Below are positions 1-15,610 of a stretch of 64,000 nt of DNA, in pieces. The stretch is from Megachile rotundata (taxonomy: Eukaryota > Arthropoda > Insecta > Hymenoptera > Megachilidae), in the NCBI RefSeq assembly GCF_050947335.1, contig NW_027473342.1:62001-126000 (forward strand), written 5' to 3'. The notes below the pieces were generated by a model. The model made no database searches. It worked only from the letters and a program-made list of their open reading frames with translations, and had not been told where the DNA came from. The translations under genes and the position numbers were made by a program. Position 1 is the stretch's first letter. Every line of letters starts with the position of its first letter.

Positions 1-114
1 ACACAACCACACAATCACACAACCACACAATCACTCAATCACACAATCACACACTCACACAATCACACAGTCACAATCACACAATCACAATCACACAATC
101 ACACAATCACACAC

Positions 115-3100
115 TCACACAATCACACAATCACACAATCACACAATCACACAATCACATAATCACACAATCACACAATCACACAATCACACAATCACAC
201 AATCACACAATAACACAATCACACAATCACACAATCACCTAATCACACAATCACACAATCACACAACCACACAATCACACAAGCACACAATCACTCAATC
301 ACACAATCACGCAATCACACAATCACACAATCACACAATCACACAACCACACAATCACACAAGCACACAATCACACACTCATACAATCCCACAGTCACAA
401 TCACACAATCACACAATCACCTAATCACACAATCACACAATCACACAACCACACAATCACACAAGCACACAATCACTCAATCAGACAATCACACACTCAC
501 ACAATCACACAATCACACAATCACATAATCACACAATCACACAATCACACAATCACACAATCACACAATCACACAGTACACACAATCACAATCACACAAT
601 CACAATTACACAATCGCACAATCACACAATCGCACAATCACACAATCACACAATCACACAGTCGCACAATCACACAATCACACAATCACACAATCACACA
701 ATCACACAATCACACAATCACACAGTCACACAATCAGACAATCACACAATCACACAATCACTAGATCACACAATCACACAATCACACAATCACACAATCA
801 CAATCACACAATCACAATTACACCATCACACAATCACACAATCTCACAATCACACAATCTCACAATCACACAATCATACAATCACACAATCACACAATCA
901 CACAATCGCACAATCACAATTACACAATCACACAATCACACAATCACACAATCACACAATCACACACTCACACAATCACACAATCACACAATCACACAGT
1001 CACACACTCACACAATCACACAGACACAATCACACAATCACAATCACACAATCACAATCACACAACCACAATCACACAATCACACAATCACACAATCACA
1101 CAATCACACAATCACACAATCACACAATCACACAATCACACAATCACACAATCACACAATCACACAATCACACAATCACACAACCACACAATCACACAAC
1201 CACACAATCACACAACCACACAATCACTCAATCACACAATCACACACTCACACAATCACACAGTCACAATCACACAATCACAATCACACAATCACACAAT
1301 CACACACTCACACAATCACACAATCACACAATCACACAATCACACAATCACATAATCACACAATCACACAATCACACAATCACACAATCACACAATCACA
1401 CAATCACACAATCACACAATCACACAATCACCTAATCACACAATCACACAATCACACAACCACACAATCACACAAGCACACAATCACTCAATCACACAAT
1501 CACACACTCACACAATCACACAGTCACAATCACACAGTCACAATCACACAATCACAATCACACAATCACAATCACACAATCACACAATCACACAATCACA
1601 CAATCACACAATCACACAAGCACACAATCACTCAATCACACACTCACAAAATCACACAGTCACAATCACACAGTCACAATCACACAATCACAATCACACA
1701 ATCACAATCACACAATCACACAATCACACAATCACACAATCACACAATCACACAATCACACAATCACACAATCACACAATCACACAATCACACAATCACA
1801 CAATCACACAGTCACACAATCACACAATCACAATCACGCAATCACACAATCACGATTGCACAATCACGATCACACAATCACGATCACACAATCACGATCA
1901 CACAATCACGGTCACACAATCACGGTCACAAAATCACGGTCACACAATCACGGTCACACAATCGCGGTCACACAATCACGCAGTCACACAATCACACAGT
2001 CACACAATCACGCAGTCACACAATCACTCAATCACACAATCACACAATCACACAATCTCAAAATCACACAATCACACAATCACACAATCACACAATCACA
2101 CAATCACACAATCACACAATCACACAATCACACAATCACACAATCACACAATCACACAATCACACAGTACACACAATCACAATCACACAATCACAATTAC
2201 ACAATCGCACAATCACACAATCACACAATCACACAATCACACAATCACACAGTCACACAATCACACAATCACACAATCACACAATCACACAATCACAATC
2301 ACACAATCACAATCACACAATCACAATCACACAGTCACAATCACACAACCACAATCACACAATCACACAATCACACAATCACACAATCACACAATCACAC
2401 AATCACACAATCACACAATCACACAATCACACAATCACACAATCACACAATCACACAATCACACAATCACACAATCACACAATCACACAATCACGCAATC
2501 ACACAATCACACAATCACACAATCACACAACCACACAATCACACAAGCACACAATCACTTAATCACACAATCACACACTCATACAATCCCACAGTCACAA
2601 TCACACAATCACACAATCACCTAATCACACAATCACACAATCACACAACCACACAATCACACAAGCACACAATCACTCAATCAGACAATCACACACTCAC
2701 ACAATCACACAATCACACAATCACATAATCACACAATCACACAATCACACAATCACACAATCACACAATCACACAGTACACACAATCACAATCACACAAT
2801 CACAATTACACAATCGCACAATCACACAATCGCACAATCACACAATCACACAATCACACAGTCGCACAATCACACAATCACACAATCACACAATCACACA
2901 ATCACACAGTCACACAATCAGACATTCACACAATCACACAATCACTAGATCACACAATCACACAATCACACAATCACACAATCACAATCACACAATCACA
3001 ATTACACCATCACACAATCACACAATCTCACAATCACACAATCACACAATCACACAATCACACAATCACACAATCGCACAATCACAATTACACAATCACA

Positions 3101-4340
3101 CAATCACACAATCACACAATCACACACTCACACAATCACACAATCACACAATCACACAATCACACACTCACACAATCACACAGACACAATCACACAATCA
3201 CAATCACACAATCACAATCACACAACCACAATCACACAATCACACAATCACACAATCACACAATCACACAATCACACAATCACACAATCACACAATCACA
3301 CAATCACACAATCACACAACCACACAATCACACAACCACACAATCACACAACCACACAATCACTCAATCACACAATCACACACTCACACAATCACACAGT
3401 CACAATCACACAATCACAATCACACAATCACACAATCACACACTCACACAATCACACAATCACACAATCACACAATCACACAATCACATAATCACACAAT
3501 CACACAATCACACAATCACACAATCACACAATCACACAATCACACAATCACGCAATCACACAATCACACAATTACACAATCACACAACCACACAATCACA
3601 CAAGCACACAATCACTTAATCACACAATCACACACTCATACAATCCCACAGTCACAATCACACAATCACACAATCACCTAATCACACAATCACACAATCA
3701 CACAACCACACAATCACACAAGCACACAATCACTCAATCAGACAATCACACACTCACACAATCACACAATCACACAATCACATAATCACACAATCACACA
3801 ATCACACAATCACACAATCACACAATCACACAGTACACACAATCACAATCACACAATCACAATTACACAATCGCACAATCACACAATCGCACAATCACAC
3901 AATCACACAATCACACAGTCGCACAATCACACAATCACACAATCACACAATCACACAATCACACAATCACACAATCACACAGTCACACAATCAGACAATC
4001 ACACAATCACACAATCACTAGATCACACAATCACACAATCACGCAATCACACAATCACAATCACACAATCACAATTACACCATCACACAATCACACAATC
4101 TCACAATCACACAATCTCACAATCACACAATCACACAATCACACAATCACACAATCACACAATCGCACACTCACACAATCGCACAGTCACAATCACACAA
4201 TCACACAATCACACAATCACACAATCACACAATCACACAATCACACAATCACACAATCACACAATCACACAATCACACAATCACACAAACACACAATCAC
4301 ACAATCACACAACCACACAATCACACAATCACACAATCAC
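115..4340 (+). repeat. Higher-order repeat family A, copy 1 (4.2 kb)
   Basis: This segment matches the next 4.2 kb at an offset of 4222-4238 bp. Shared rare landmarks include AATAAC (209 and 4431), CATAATC (158 and 4380), the CpG module (1854 and 6076), CACTTAATC (2556 and 6794), GACATT (2921 and 7159) and AAACAC (4287 and 8517). The offset moves from 4222 to 4238 to 4230, which are whole-octamer changes. The edges are approximate because flanking pure octamers cannot be aligned uniquely. Confidence 0.88.
1836..2033 (+). repeat. CpG module 1 (GATCAC type)
   Basis: Full form: ACGCAATC lead-in, GATTGCACAATC at 1854, three ACGATC and four ACGGTC units spaced mainly 14 bp apart, TCGCGG, two ACGCAGTC units, then CACTCAATC. 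It has 13 CpG sites, whereas the plain octamer has none. GATTGC-to-CACTC distance is 171 bp. Confidence 0.92.
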
Positions 4341-7300
4341 ACAATCACACAATCACACAATCACACAATCACACAATCACATAATCACACAATCACACAA
4401 TCACACAATCACACAATCACACAATCACACAATAACACAATCACACAATCACACAATCACCTAATCACACAATCACACAATCACACAACCACACAATCAC
4501 ACAAGCACACAATCACTCAATCACACAATCACGCAATCACACAATCACACAATCACACAATCACACAACCACACAATCACACAAGCACACAATCACACAC
4601 TCATACAATCCCACAGTCACAATCACACAATCACACAATCACCTAATCACACAATCACACAATCACACAACCACACAATCACACAAGCACACAATCACTC
4701 AATCAGACAATCACACACTCACACAATCACACAATCACACAATCACATAATCACACAATCACACAATCACACAATCACACAATCACACAATCACACAGTA
4801 CACACAATCACAATCACACAATCACAATTACACAATCGCACAATCACACAATCGCACAATCACACAATCACACAATCACACAGTCGCACAATCACACAAT
4901 CACACAATCACACAATCACACAATCACACAATCACACAATCACACAGTCACACAATCAGACAATCACACAATCACACAATCACTAGATCACACAATCACA
5001 CAATCACACAATCACACAATCACAATCACACAATCACAATTACACCATCACACAATCACACAATCTCACAATCACACAATCTCACAATCACACAATCATA
5101 CAATCACACAATCACACAATCACACAATCGCACAATCACAATTACACAATCACACAATCACACAATCACACAATCACACAATCACACACTCACACAATCA
5201 CACAATCACACAATCACACAGTCACACACTCACACAATCACACAGACACAATCACACAATCACAATCACACAATCACAATCACACAACCACAATCACACA
5301 ATCACACAATCACACAATCACACAATCACACAATCACACAATCACACAATCACACAATCACACAATCACACAATCACACAATCACACAATCACACAATCA
5401 CACAACCACACAATCACACAACCACACAATCACACAACCACACAATCACTCAATCACACAATCACACACTCACACAATCACACAGTCACAATCACACAAT
5501 CACAATCACACAATCACACAATCACACACTCACACAATCACACAATCACACAATCACACAATCACACAATCACATAATCACACAATCACACAATCACACA
5601 ATCACACAATCACACAATCACACAATCACACAATCACACAATCACACAATCACCTAATCACACAATCACACAATCACACAACCACACAATCACACAAGCA
5701 CACAATCACTCAATCACACAATCACACACTCACACAATCACACAGTCACAATCACACAGTCACAATCACACAATCACAATCACACAATCACAATCACACA
5801 ATCACACAATCACACAATCACACAATCACACAATCACACAAGCACACAATCACTCAATCACACACTCACAAAATCACACAGTCACAATCACACAGTCACA
5901 ATCACACAATCACAATCACACAATCACAATCACACAATCACACAATCACACAATCACACAATCACACAATCACACAATCACACAATCACACAATCACACA
6001 ATCACACAATCACACAATCACACAATCACACAGTCACACAATCACACAATCACAATCACGCAATCACACAATCACGATTGCACAATCACGATCACACAAT
6101 CACGATCACACAATCACGATCACACAATCACGGTCACACAATCACGGTCACAAAATCACGGTCACACAATCACGGTCACACAATCGCGGTCACACAATCA
6201 CGCAGTCACACAATCACACAGTCACACAATCACGCAGTCACACAATCACTCAATCACACAATCACACAATCACACAATCTCAAAATCACACAATCACACA
6301 ATCACACAATCACACAATCACACAATCACACAATCACACAATCACACAATCACACAATCACACAATCACACAATCACACAATCACACAATCACACAGTAC
6401 ACACAATCACAATCACACAATCACAATTACACAATCGCACAATCACACAATCACACAATCACACAATCACACAATCACACAGTCACACAATCACACAATC
6501 ACACAATCACACAATCACACAATCACAATCACACAATCACAATCACACAATCACAATCACACAGTCACAATCACACAACCACAATCACACAATCACACAA
6601 TCACACAATCACACAATCACACAATCACACAATCACACAATCACACAATCACACAATCACACAATCACACAATCACACAATCACACAATCACACAATCAC
6701 ACAATCACACAATCACACAATCACACAATCACGCAATCACACAATCACACAATCACACAATCACACAACCACACAATCACACAAGCACACAATCACTTAA
6801 TCACACAATCACACACTCATACAATCCCACAGTCACAATCACACAATCACACAATCACCTAATCACACAATCACACAATCACACAACCACACAATCACAC
6901 AAGCACACAATCACTCAATCAGACAATCACACACTCACACAATCACACAATCACACAATCACATAATCACACAATCACACAATCACACAATCACACAATC
7001 ACACAATCACACAGTACACACAATCACAATCACACAATCACAATTACACAATCGCACAATCACACAATCGCACAATCACACAATCACACAATCACACAGT
7101 CGCACAATCACACAATCACACAATCACACAATCACACAATCACACAGTCACACAATCAGACATTCACACAATCACACAATCACTAGATCACACAATCACA
7201 CAATCACACAATCACACAATCACAATCACACAATCACAATTACACCATCACACAATCACACAATCTCACAATCACACAATCACACAATCACACAATCACA

Positions 7301-8570
7301 CAATCACACAATCGCACAATCACAATTACACAATCACACAATCACACAATCACACAATCACACACTCACACAATCACACAATCACACAATCACACAATCA
7401 CACACTCACACAATCACACAGACACAATCACACAATCACAATCACACAATCACAATCACACAACCACAATCACACAATCACACAATCACACAATCACACA
7501 ATCACACAATCACACAATCACACAATCACACAATCACACAATCACACAACCACACAATCACACAACCACACAATCACACAACCACACAATCACTCAATCA
7601 CACAATCACACACTCACACAATCACACAGTCACAATCACACAATCACAATCACACAATCACACAATCACACACTCACACAATCACACAATCACACAATCA
7701 CACAATCACACAATCACATAATCACACAATCACACAATCACACAATCACACAATCACACAATCACACAATCACACAATCACGCAATCACACAATCACACA
7801 ATTACACAATCACACAACCACACAATCACACAAGCACACAATCACTTAATCACACAATCACACACTCATACAATCCCACAGTCACAATCACACAATCACA
7901 CAATCACCTAATCACACAATCACACAATCACACAACCACACAATCACACAAGCACACAATCACTCAATCAGACAATCACACACTCACACAATCACACAAT
8001 CACACAATCACATAATCACACAATCACACAATCACACAATCACACAATCACACAATCACACAGTACACACAATCACAATCACACAATCACAATTACACAA
8101 TCGCACAATCACACAATCGCACAATCACACAATCACACAATCACACAGTCGCACAATCACACAATCACACAATCACACAATCACACAATCACACAATCAC
8201 ACAATCACACAGTCACACAATCAGACAATCACACCATCACACAATCACTAGATCACACAATCACACAATCACGCAATCACACAATCACAATCACACAATC
8301 ACAATTACACCATCACACAATCACACAATCTCACAATCACACAATCTCACAATCACACAATCACACAATCACACAATCACACAATCACACAATCGCACAC
8401 TCACACAATCGCACAGTCACAATCACACAATCACACAATCACACAATCACACAATCACACAATCACACAATCACACAATCACACAATCACACAATCACAC
8501 AATCACACAATCACACAAACACACAATCACACAATCACACAACCACACAATCACACAATCACACAATCAC
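4341..8570 (+). repeat. Higher-order repeat family A, copy 2 (4.2 kb)
   Basis: This is a direct tandem copy of the preceding 4.2 kb and abuts it without other sequence. It keeps the same order of CpG module, CTAGATC, GTACACAC and CATACAATCCC markers. Similarity ends near 8570, where this copy runs into ACACAACC, ACACACTC and 14-mer units while copy 1 continues with octamers into copy 2. Small differences include an ACACCATC octamer near 8231 in place of ACACAATC. Confidence 0.88.
6058..6255 (+). repeat. CpG module 2 (GATCAC type)
   Basis: Family A counterpart of module 1, offset 4222 bp, same internal layout. Both are followed by the rare CTCAAAATC, seen only after these two modules. Confidence 0.92.
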
Positions 8571-9056
8571 ACAACCACACACTCACACAATCACTCAATC
8601 ACACAATCACACAATCACACAATCACAATCACACAATCACAATCACACAATCACAATCACACAATCACAATCACACAATCACAATCACACAATCACAATC
8701 ACACAACCACAATCACACAATCACACAATCACACAATCACACAATCACACAATCACACAATCACACAATCACACAATCACACAATCACACAATCACACAA
8801 TCACACAATCACACAATCACACAAGCACACAATCACTCAATCACACAATCACACACTCACAAAATCACACAGTCACAATTACACAGTCACAATCACACAA
8901 TCACAATCACACAATCACAATCACACAATCACACAATCACACAATCACACAATCACACAATCACACAATCACACAATCACACAATCACACAATCACACAA
9001 TCACACAATCACACAATCACACAATCACACAGTCACACAATCACACAATCACAATC
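8571..9056 (+). repeat. 14-mer-rich linker before first paired CpG module
   Basis: This stretch holds ACACACTC and CACTCAATC units, then about six consecutive 14-mers (ACAATC plus ACACAATC) near 8615-8705, a run of pure octamers, and the usual lead-in of ACACAAGC, CACAAAATC and ACACAGTC units that precedes many CpG modules. No gene or unique sequence. Confidence 0.8.
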
Positions 9057-9254
9057 ACGCAATCACACAATCACGATTGCACAATCACGATCACACAATC
9101 ACGATCACACAATCACGATGACACAATCACGGTCACACAATCACGGTCACAAAATCACGGTCACACAATCACGGTCACACAATCGCGGTCACACAATCAC
9201 GCAGTCACACAATCACACAGTCACACAATCACGCAGTCACACAATCACTCAATC
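9057..9254 (+). repeat. CpG module 3 (GATGAC type)
   Basis: GATTGC at 9075; the third GAT unit reads GATGAC instead of GATCAC, removing a GATC and creating an ATG. Otherwise full-length (171 bp core). It lies only 268 bp from module 4. Confidence 0.92.
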
Positions 9255-9324
9255 ACACAATCACACAATCACACAATCACACAATCACACAATCACACAG
9301 TCACACAATCACACAATCACAATC

Positions 9325-9522
9325 ACGCAATCACACAATCACGATTGCACAATCACGATCACACAATCACGATCACACAATCACGATCACACAATCACGG
9401 TCACACAATCACGGTCACAAAATCACGGTCACACAATCACGGTCACACAATCGCGGTCACACAATCACGCAGTCACACAATCACACAGTCACACAATCAC
9501 GCAGTCACACAATCACTCAATC
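9325..9522 (+). repeat. CpG module 4 (GATCAC type)
   Basis: GATTGC at 9343, full length. With module 3 it forms a close pair that recurs in family B copy 2 (modules 6 and 7). Confidence 0.92.
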
Positions 9523-10929
9523 ACACAATCACACAATCACACAATCTCACAATCACACAATCACACAATCACACAATCACACAATGACACAATCACACAA
9601 TCACACAATCACACAATCACACAATCACACAATCACACAATCACACAGTACACACAATCACAATCACACAATCACAATTACACAATCGCACAATCACACA
9701 ATCACACAATCACACAATCACACAATCACACAGTCACACAATCACACAATCACACAATCACACAATCACACAATCACACAATCACACAATCACACAATCA
9801 CACAATCACACAACCACACAATCACACAATCACACAACCACACAATCACACAAGCACACAATCACTCAATCACACAATCACACACTCACACAATCGCACA
9901 GTCACAATCACACAATCACACAATCACACAATCACACAATCACACAATCACACAATCACACAATCACACAATCACACAATCACACAATCACACAATCACA
10001 CAATCACACAATCACACAATCACACAATCACACAATCACACAATCACACAACCACACAATCACACAATCACACAATCACACAACCACACACTCACACAAT
10101 CACTCAATCACACAATCACACAATCACACAATCACAATCACACAATCACAATCACACAATCACAATCACACAATCACAATCACACAACCACAATCACACA
10201 ATCACACAATCACACAATCACACAATCACACAATCACACAATCACACAATCACACAATCACACAATCACACAATCACACAATCACACAATCACACAATCA
10301 CACAATCACACAATCACACAATCACACAATCACACAATCACACAATCACACAATCACACAATCACACAATCACACAATCACACAATCACACAATCACACA
10401 ATCACACAATCACACAACCACACAATCACACAAGCACACAGTCACTCAATCACACAATCACACACTCACACAATCACACAGTCACAATTACACAATCACA
10501 CAATCACACAATCACACAATCACACAATCACACAATCACACAATCACACAATCACACAATCACACAATCACACAATCACACAATCACACAATCACCTAAT
10601 CACACAATCACACAATCACACAACCACACAATCACACAAGCACACAATCACTCAATCACACAATCACACACTCACACAATCACACAGTCACAATCACACA
10701 GTCACAATCACACAATCACAATCACACAATCACAATCACACAATCACACAATAACACAATCACACAATCACACAATCACACAATCACACAATCACACAAT
10801 CACACAAGCACACAATCACTCAATCACACTATCACACAATCACACAATCACACAATCACACAATCACACAATCACACAATCACACAATCACACAATCACA
10901 CAATCACACAGTCACACAATCACACAATC

Positions 10930-10955
10930 ACAATCACGCAATCACGCAATCACAC
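10930..10955 (+). repeat. CpG module remnant
   Basis: The usual lead-in (ACACAGTC, then ACAATC) is followed by two ACGCAATC units near 10937 and 10945, then plain octamers. GATTGC and the whole CpG body are missing. The same remnant is at 19.11 kb, so the deletion predates the family B duplication. Confidence 0.75.
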
Positions 10956-12349
10956 AATCACACAATCACACAATCACACAATCACACAATCACATCATCA
11001 CACAATCACACAACCACACAATCACACAATCACACAATCACACAACCACACACTCACACAATCACTCAATCACACAATCACACAATCACACAATCACAAT
11101 CACACAATCACAATCACACAATCACAATCACACAATCACAATCACACAATCACAATCACACAATCACAATCACACAACCACAATCACACAATCACACAAT
11201 CACACAATCACACAATCACACAATCACACAATCACACAATCACACAATCACACAATCACACAATCACACAATCACACAATCACACAATCACACAAGCACA
11301 CAATCACACAATCACACAATCACACAATCACACAATCACACAATCACACAATCACACAACCACACAATCACACAAGCACACAGTCACTCAATCACACAAT
11401 CACACACTCACACAATCACACAGTCACAATCACACAATCACACAATCACACAATCACCATCACACAATCACGATTACACCATCACACAATCACACTATCT
11501 CACAATCACACAATCACACAATCACACAATCACACAATCACACAATCACACAATCACACAATCGCACAATCACAATTACACAATCACACAATCACACAAT
11601 CACACAATCACACACTCACACAATCACACAATCACACAATCACACAATCACACACTCACACAATCACACAGACACAATCACACAACCACAATCGCACAAT
11701 CACAATCACACAACCACAATCACACAATCACACAATCACACAATCACACAATCACACAATCACACAATCACACAATCACACAATCACAAAATCACACAAT
11801 CACACAATCACACAACCACACAATCACACAACCACACAATCACACAACCACACAATCACTCAATCACACAATCACACACTCACACAATCACACAGTCACA
11901 CAATCACACAATCACACAATCACACAATCACACAATCACACAACCACACAATCACACAACCACACAATCACTCAATCACACAATCACACACTCACACAAT
12001 CACACAGTCACATTAACACAATCACACAATCACACAATCACCTAATCACACAATCACACAATCACACAACCACACAATAACACAAGCACACAATCACTCA
12101 ATCAGACAATCACACACTCACACAATCACACACTCACACAATCACACAATCACACAATCACACAATCACACAATCACACAATCACACAATCACACAATCA
12201 CACAGTCACAATCACACAATCACACAATCACACAATCACACAATCACAAAATCACATAACCACACAATCACACAATCACACAATCACACAGTCACAATCA
12301 CACAATCACACAATCACACAATCACACACTCACACAATCACACAATCAC

Positions 12350-12537
12350 ACGATCACACAGTCACACGATCACACGATCACACAATCACACAATCACGCA
12401 ATCACAATCACGGTCACTCAATCACGGCCACACAATCACGGTCACACAATCACGGTCACACAATCACGGTCACACAATCACACAATCACACAAGCACACA
12501 ATCACTCAATCACACAATCACACACTCATACAATCCC
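12350..12537 (+). repeat. ACGGCC module 1
   Basis: Three ACACGATC units, ACGCAATC, ACGGTCACTC (12411), ACGGCC, three ACGGTC units, then CATACAATCCC 116 bp after 12411. Nine CpG sites. CATTAAC lies 400 bp upstream. Confidence 0.9.
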
Positions 12538-12699
12538 ACAGTCACAATCACACAATCACACAATCACCTAATCACACAATCACACAATCACACAACCACA
12601 CAATCACACAAGCACACAATCACTCAATCAGACAATCACACACTCACACAATCACACAATCACACAATCACACAATAACATAATCACACAATCACACAA

Positions 12700-13850
12700 T
12701 CACACAATCACACAATCACACAATCACACAGTACACACAATCACAATCACACAATCACAATTACACAATCGCACAATCACACAATCGCACAATCACACAA
12801 TCACACAATCACACAGTCACACAATCACACAATCACACAATCACACAATCACACAATCACACAATCACACAATCACACAATCACACAATCACACAATCAC
12901 ACAATCACACAACCACACAATCACACAAGCACACAATCACTCAATCAGACAATCACACACTCACACAATCACACAATCACACAATCACACAATCACATAA
13001 TCACACAATCACACAATCACACAATCACACAATCACACAATCACACAGTACACACAATCACAATCACACAATCACAATTACACAATCGCACAATCACACA
13101 ATCGCACAATCACACAATCACACAATCACACAGTCGCACAATCACACAATCACACAATCACACTATCACACAATCACACAATCACACAGTCACACAATCA
13201 GACAATCACACAATCACACAATCACTAGATCACACAATCACACAATCACACAGTCACAATCACACAATCACAATTACACCATCACACAATCACACAATCT
13301 CACAATCACACAATCACACAATCACACAATCACACAATCACACAATCGCACAATCACAATTACACAATCACACAATCACACAATCACACAATCACACACT
13401 CACACAATCACACAATCACACAATCACACAATCACACACTCACACAATCACACAGACACAATCACACAATCACAATCACACAATCACAATCACACAACCA
13501 CAATCACACAATCACACAATCACACAATCACACAATCACACAATCACACAATCACACAATCACACAATCACACAATCACACAATCACACAATCACACAAT
13601 CACACAACCACACAATCACACAACCACACAATCACACAACCACACAATCACTCAATCACACAATCACACACTCACACAATCACACAGTCACAATCACACA
13701 ATCACAATCACACAATCACACAATCACACACTCACACAATCACACAATCACACAATCACACAATCACACAATCACATAATCACACAATCACACAATCACA
13801 CAATCACACAATCACACAATCACACAATCACACAATCACACAATCACACA
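12700..13850 (+). repeat. 1136-bp tandem duplication, copy 1
   Basis: Four independent landmarks repeat at exactly 1136 bp (142 octamers): GTACACAC at 12730/13866 and 13047/14183, CTAGATC at 13225/14361, and CATAATC at 13775/14911. Unlike the other duplications there is no octamer-count drift between the copies, so this is probably one of the most recent events in the window. Confidence 0.88.
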
Positions 13851-14990
13851 ATCACACAATCACACAGTACACACAATCACAATCACACAATCACAATTAC
13901 ACAATCGCACAATCACACAATCGCACAATCACACAATCACACAATCACACAGTCACACAATCACACAATCACACAATCACACAATCACACAATCACACAA
14001 TCACACAATCACACAATCACACAATCACACAATCACACAATCACACAACCACACAATCACACAAGCACACAATCACTCAATCAGACAATCACACACTCAC
14101 ACAATCACACAATCACACAATCACACAATCACATAATCACACAATCACACAATCACACAATCACACAATCACACAATCACACAGTACACACAATCACAAT
14201 CACACAATCACAATTACACAATCGCACAATCACACAATCGCACAATCACACAATCACACAATCACACAGTCGCACAATCACACAATCACACAATCACACT
14301 ATCACACAATCACACAATCACACAGTCACACAATCAGACAATCACACAATCACACAATCACTAGATCACACAATCACACAATCACACAGTCACAATCACA
14401 CAATCACAATTACACCATCACACAATCACACAATCTCACAATCACACAATCACACAATCACACAATCACACAATCACACAATCGCACAATCACAATTACA
14501 CAATCACACAATCACACAATCACACAATCACACACTCACACAATCACACAATCACACAATCACACAATCACACACTCACACAATCACACAGACACAATCA
14601 CACAATCACAATCACACAATCACAATCACACAACCACAATCACACAATCACACAATCACACAATCACACAATCACACAATCACACAATCACACAATCACA
14701 CAATCACACAATCACACAATCACACAATCACACAATCACACAACCACACAATCACACAACCACACAATCACACAACCACACAATCACTCAATCACACAAT
14801 CACACACTCACACAATCACACAGTCACAATCACACAATCACAATCACACAATCACACAATCACACACTCACACAATCACACAATCACACAATCACACAAT
14901 CACACAATCACATAATCACACAATCACACAATCACACAATCACACAATCACACAATCACACAATCACACAATCACACAATCACACAATCA
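13851..14990 (+). repeat. 1136-bp tandem duplication, copy 2
   Basis: Second copy of the exact 1136-bp repeat. It carries one CTAGATC (14361) and two GTACACAC units (13866, 14183). Beyond about 14.99 kb it continues into a CACCTAATC segment that copy 1 lacks, which marks the right junction. Confidence 0.86.
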
Positions 14991-15610
14991 CACAATCACC
15001 TAATCACACAATCACACAATCACACAACCACACAATCACACAAGCACACAATCACTCAATCACACAATCACACACTCACACAATCACACAGTCACAATCA
15101 CACAGTCACAATCACACAATCACAATCACACAATCACAATCACACAATCACACAATCACACAATCACACAATCACACAATCACACAATCACACAATCACA
15201 CAAGCACACAATCACTCAATCACACAATCACACACTCACAAAATCACACAGTCACAATCACACAGTCACAATCACACAATCACAATCACACAATCACAAT
15301 CACACAATCACACAATCACACAATCACACAATCACACAATCACACAATCACACAATCACACAATCACACAATCACACAATCACACAGTCACACAATCACA
15401 CAATCACAATCACGCAATCACACAATCACGATTGCACAATCACGATCACACAATCACGATCACACAATCACGATCACACAATCACGGTCACACAATCACG
15501 GTCACAAAATCACGGTCACACAATCACGGTCACACAATCGCGGTCACACAATCACGCAGTCACACAATCACACAGTCACACAATCACGCAGTCACACAAT
15601 CACTCAATCA
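14040..15610 (+). repeat. CTAG-to-CpG-module segment, duplicated at 21.36 kb
   Basis: From GTACACAC (14183) through CTAGATC (14361) to the CpG module (15430), this segment recurs 7.29-7.32 kb downstream (21503, 21681, 22720). The same CTAG-to-module arrangement occurs six times in the window with 1039-1109 bp between CTAG and the GATTGC start, so it is a general building block rather than a unique pair. Confidence 0.75.
15412..15609 (+). repeat. CpG module 5 (GATCAC type)
   Basis: GATTGC at 15430, full length, 1069 bp after the CTAG at 14361. Followed by an AATGACAC variant near 15639. Confidence 0.92.

Larger units (their letters stand above)
7480..12870 (+). repeat. Higher-order repeat family B, copy 1 (5.4 kb)
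   Basis: This segment is duplicated about 8.13-8.18 kb downstream. Paired landmarks are CGCAATC (7781/15943), CATACAATCCC (7867/16029), CTAG (8248/16410), two adjacent CpG modules (9075/17247 and 9343/17499), AATAAC (10750/18934), CATTAAC (12011/20141) and the ACGGCC module (12411/20557). One change is 28 bp, two 14-bp units, in the 14-mer tract near 10.14/18.25 kb. It overlaps the end of family A copy 2, so B amplified a segment that already contained A material. Confidence 0.85.

Noticed and set aside
1916..1975. G-quadruplex potential in the ACGGTC series
   Set aside because: GG pairs are about 14 bp apart with loops of about 12 nt and no GGG tracts, well outside normal quadruplex patterns.
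1836..2033. CpG modules as CRISPR repeats or spacers
   Set aside because: There are no unique spacers; material between modules is the same satellite. Spacing varies from 252 bp to 6 kb and there are no cas genes.
1854..2033. CENP-B-box-like motif or alpha-satellite relationship because the module core is 171 bp
   Set aside because: The 171-bp length matches alpha satellite by number only. No CENP-B box core (TTCG...CGGGA) is present and the sequence is unrelated. The length is also close to nucleosomal DNA, but that alone is no evidence.
1856..2728. His-rich HNHTITQS repeat as a possible metal-binding or antifreeze-like protein
   Set aside because: The peptide repeat follows automatically from the DNA octamer read in threes (24 bp, 8 residues). 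Homologous segments are read in different frames in different copies, so no protein frame is maintained.
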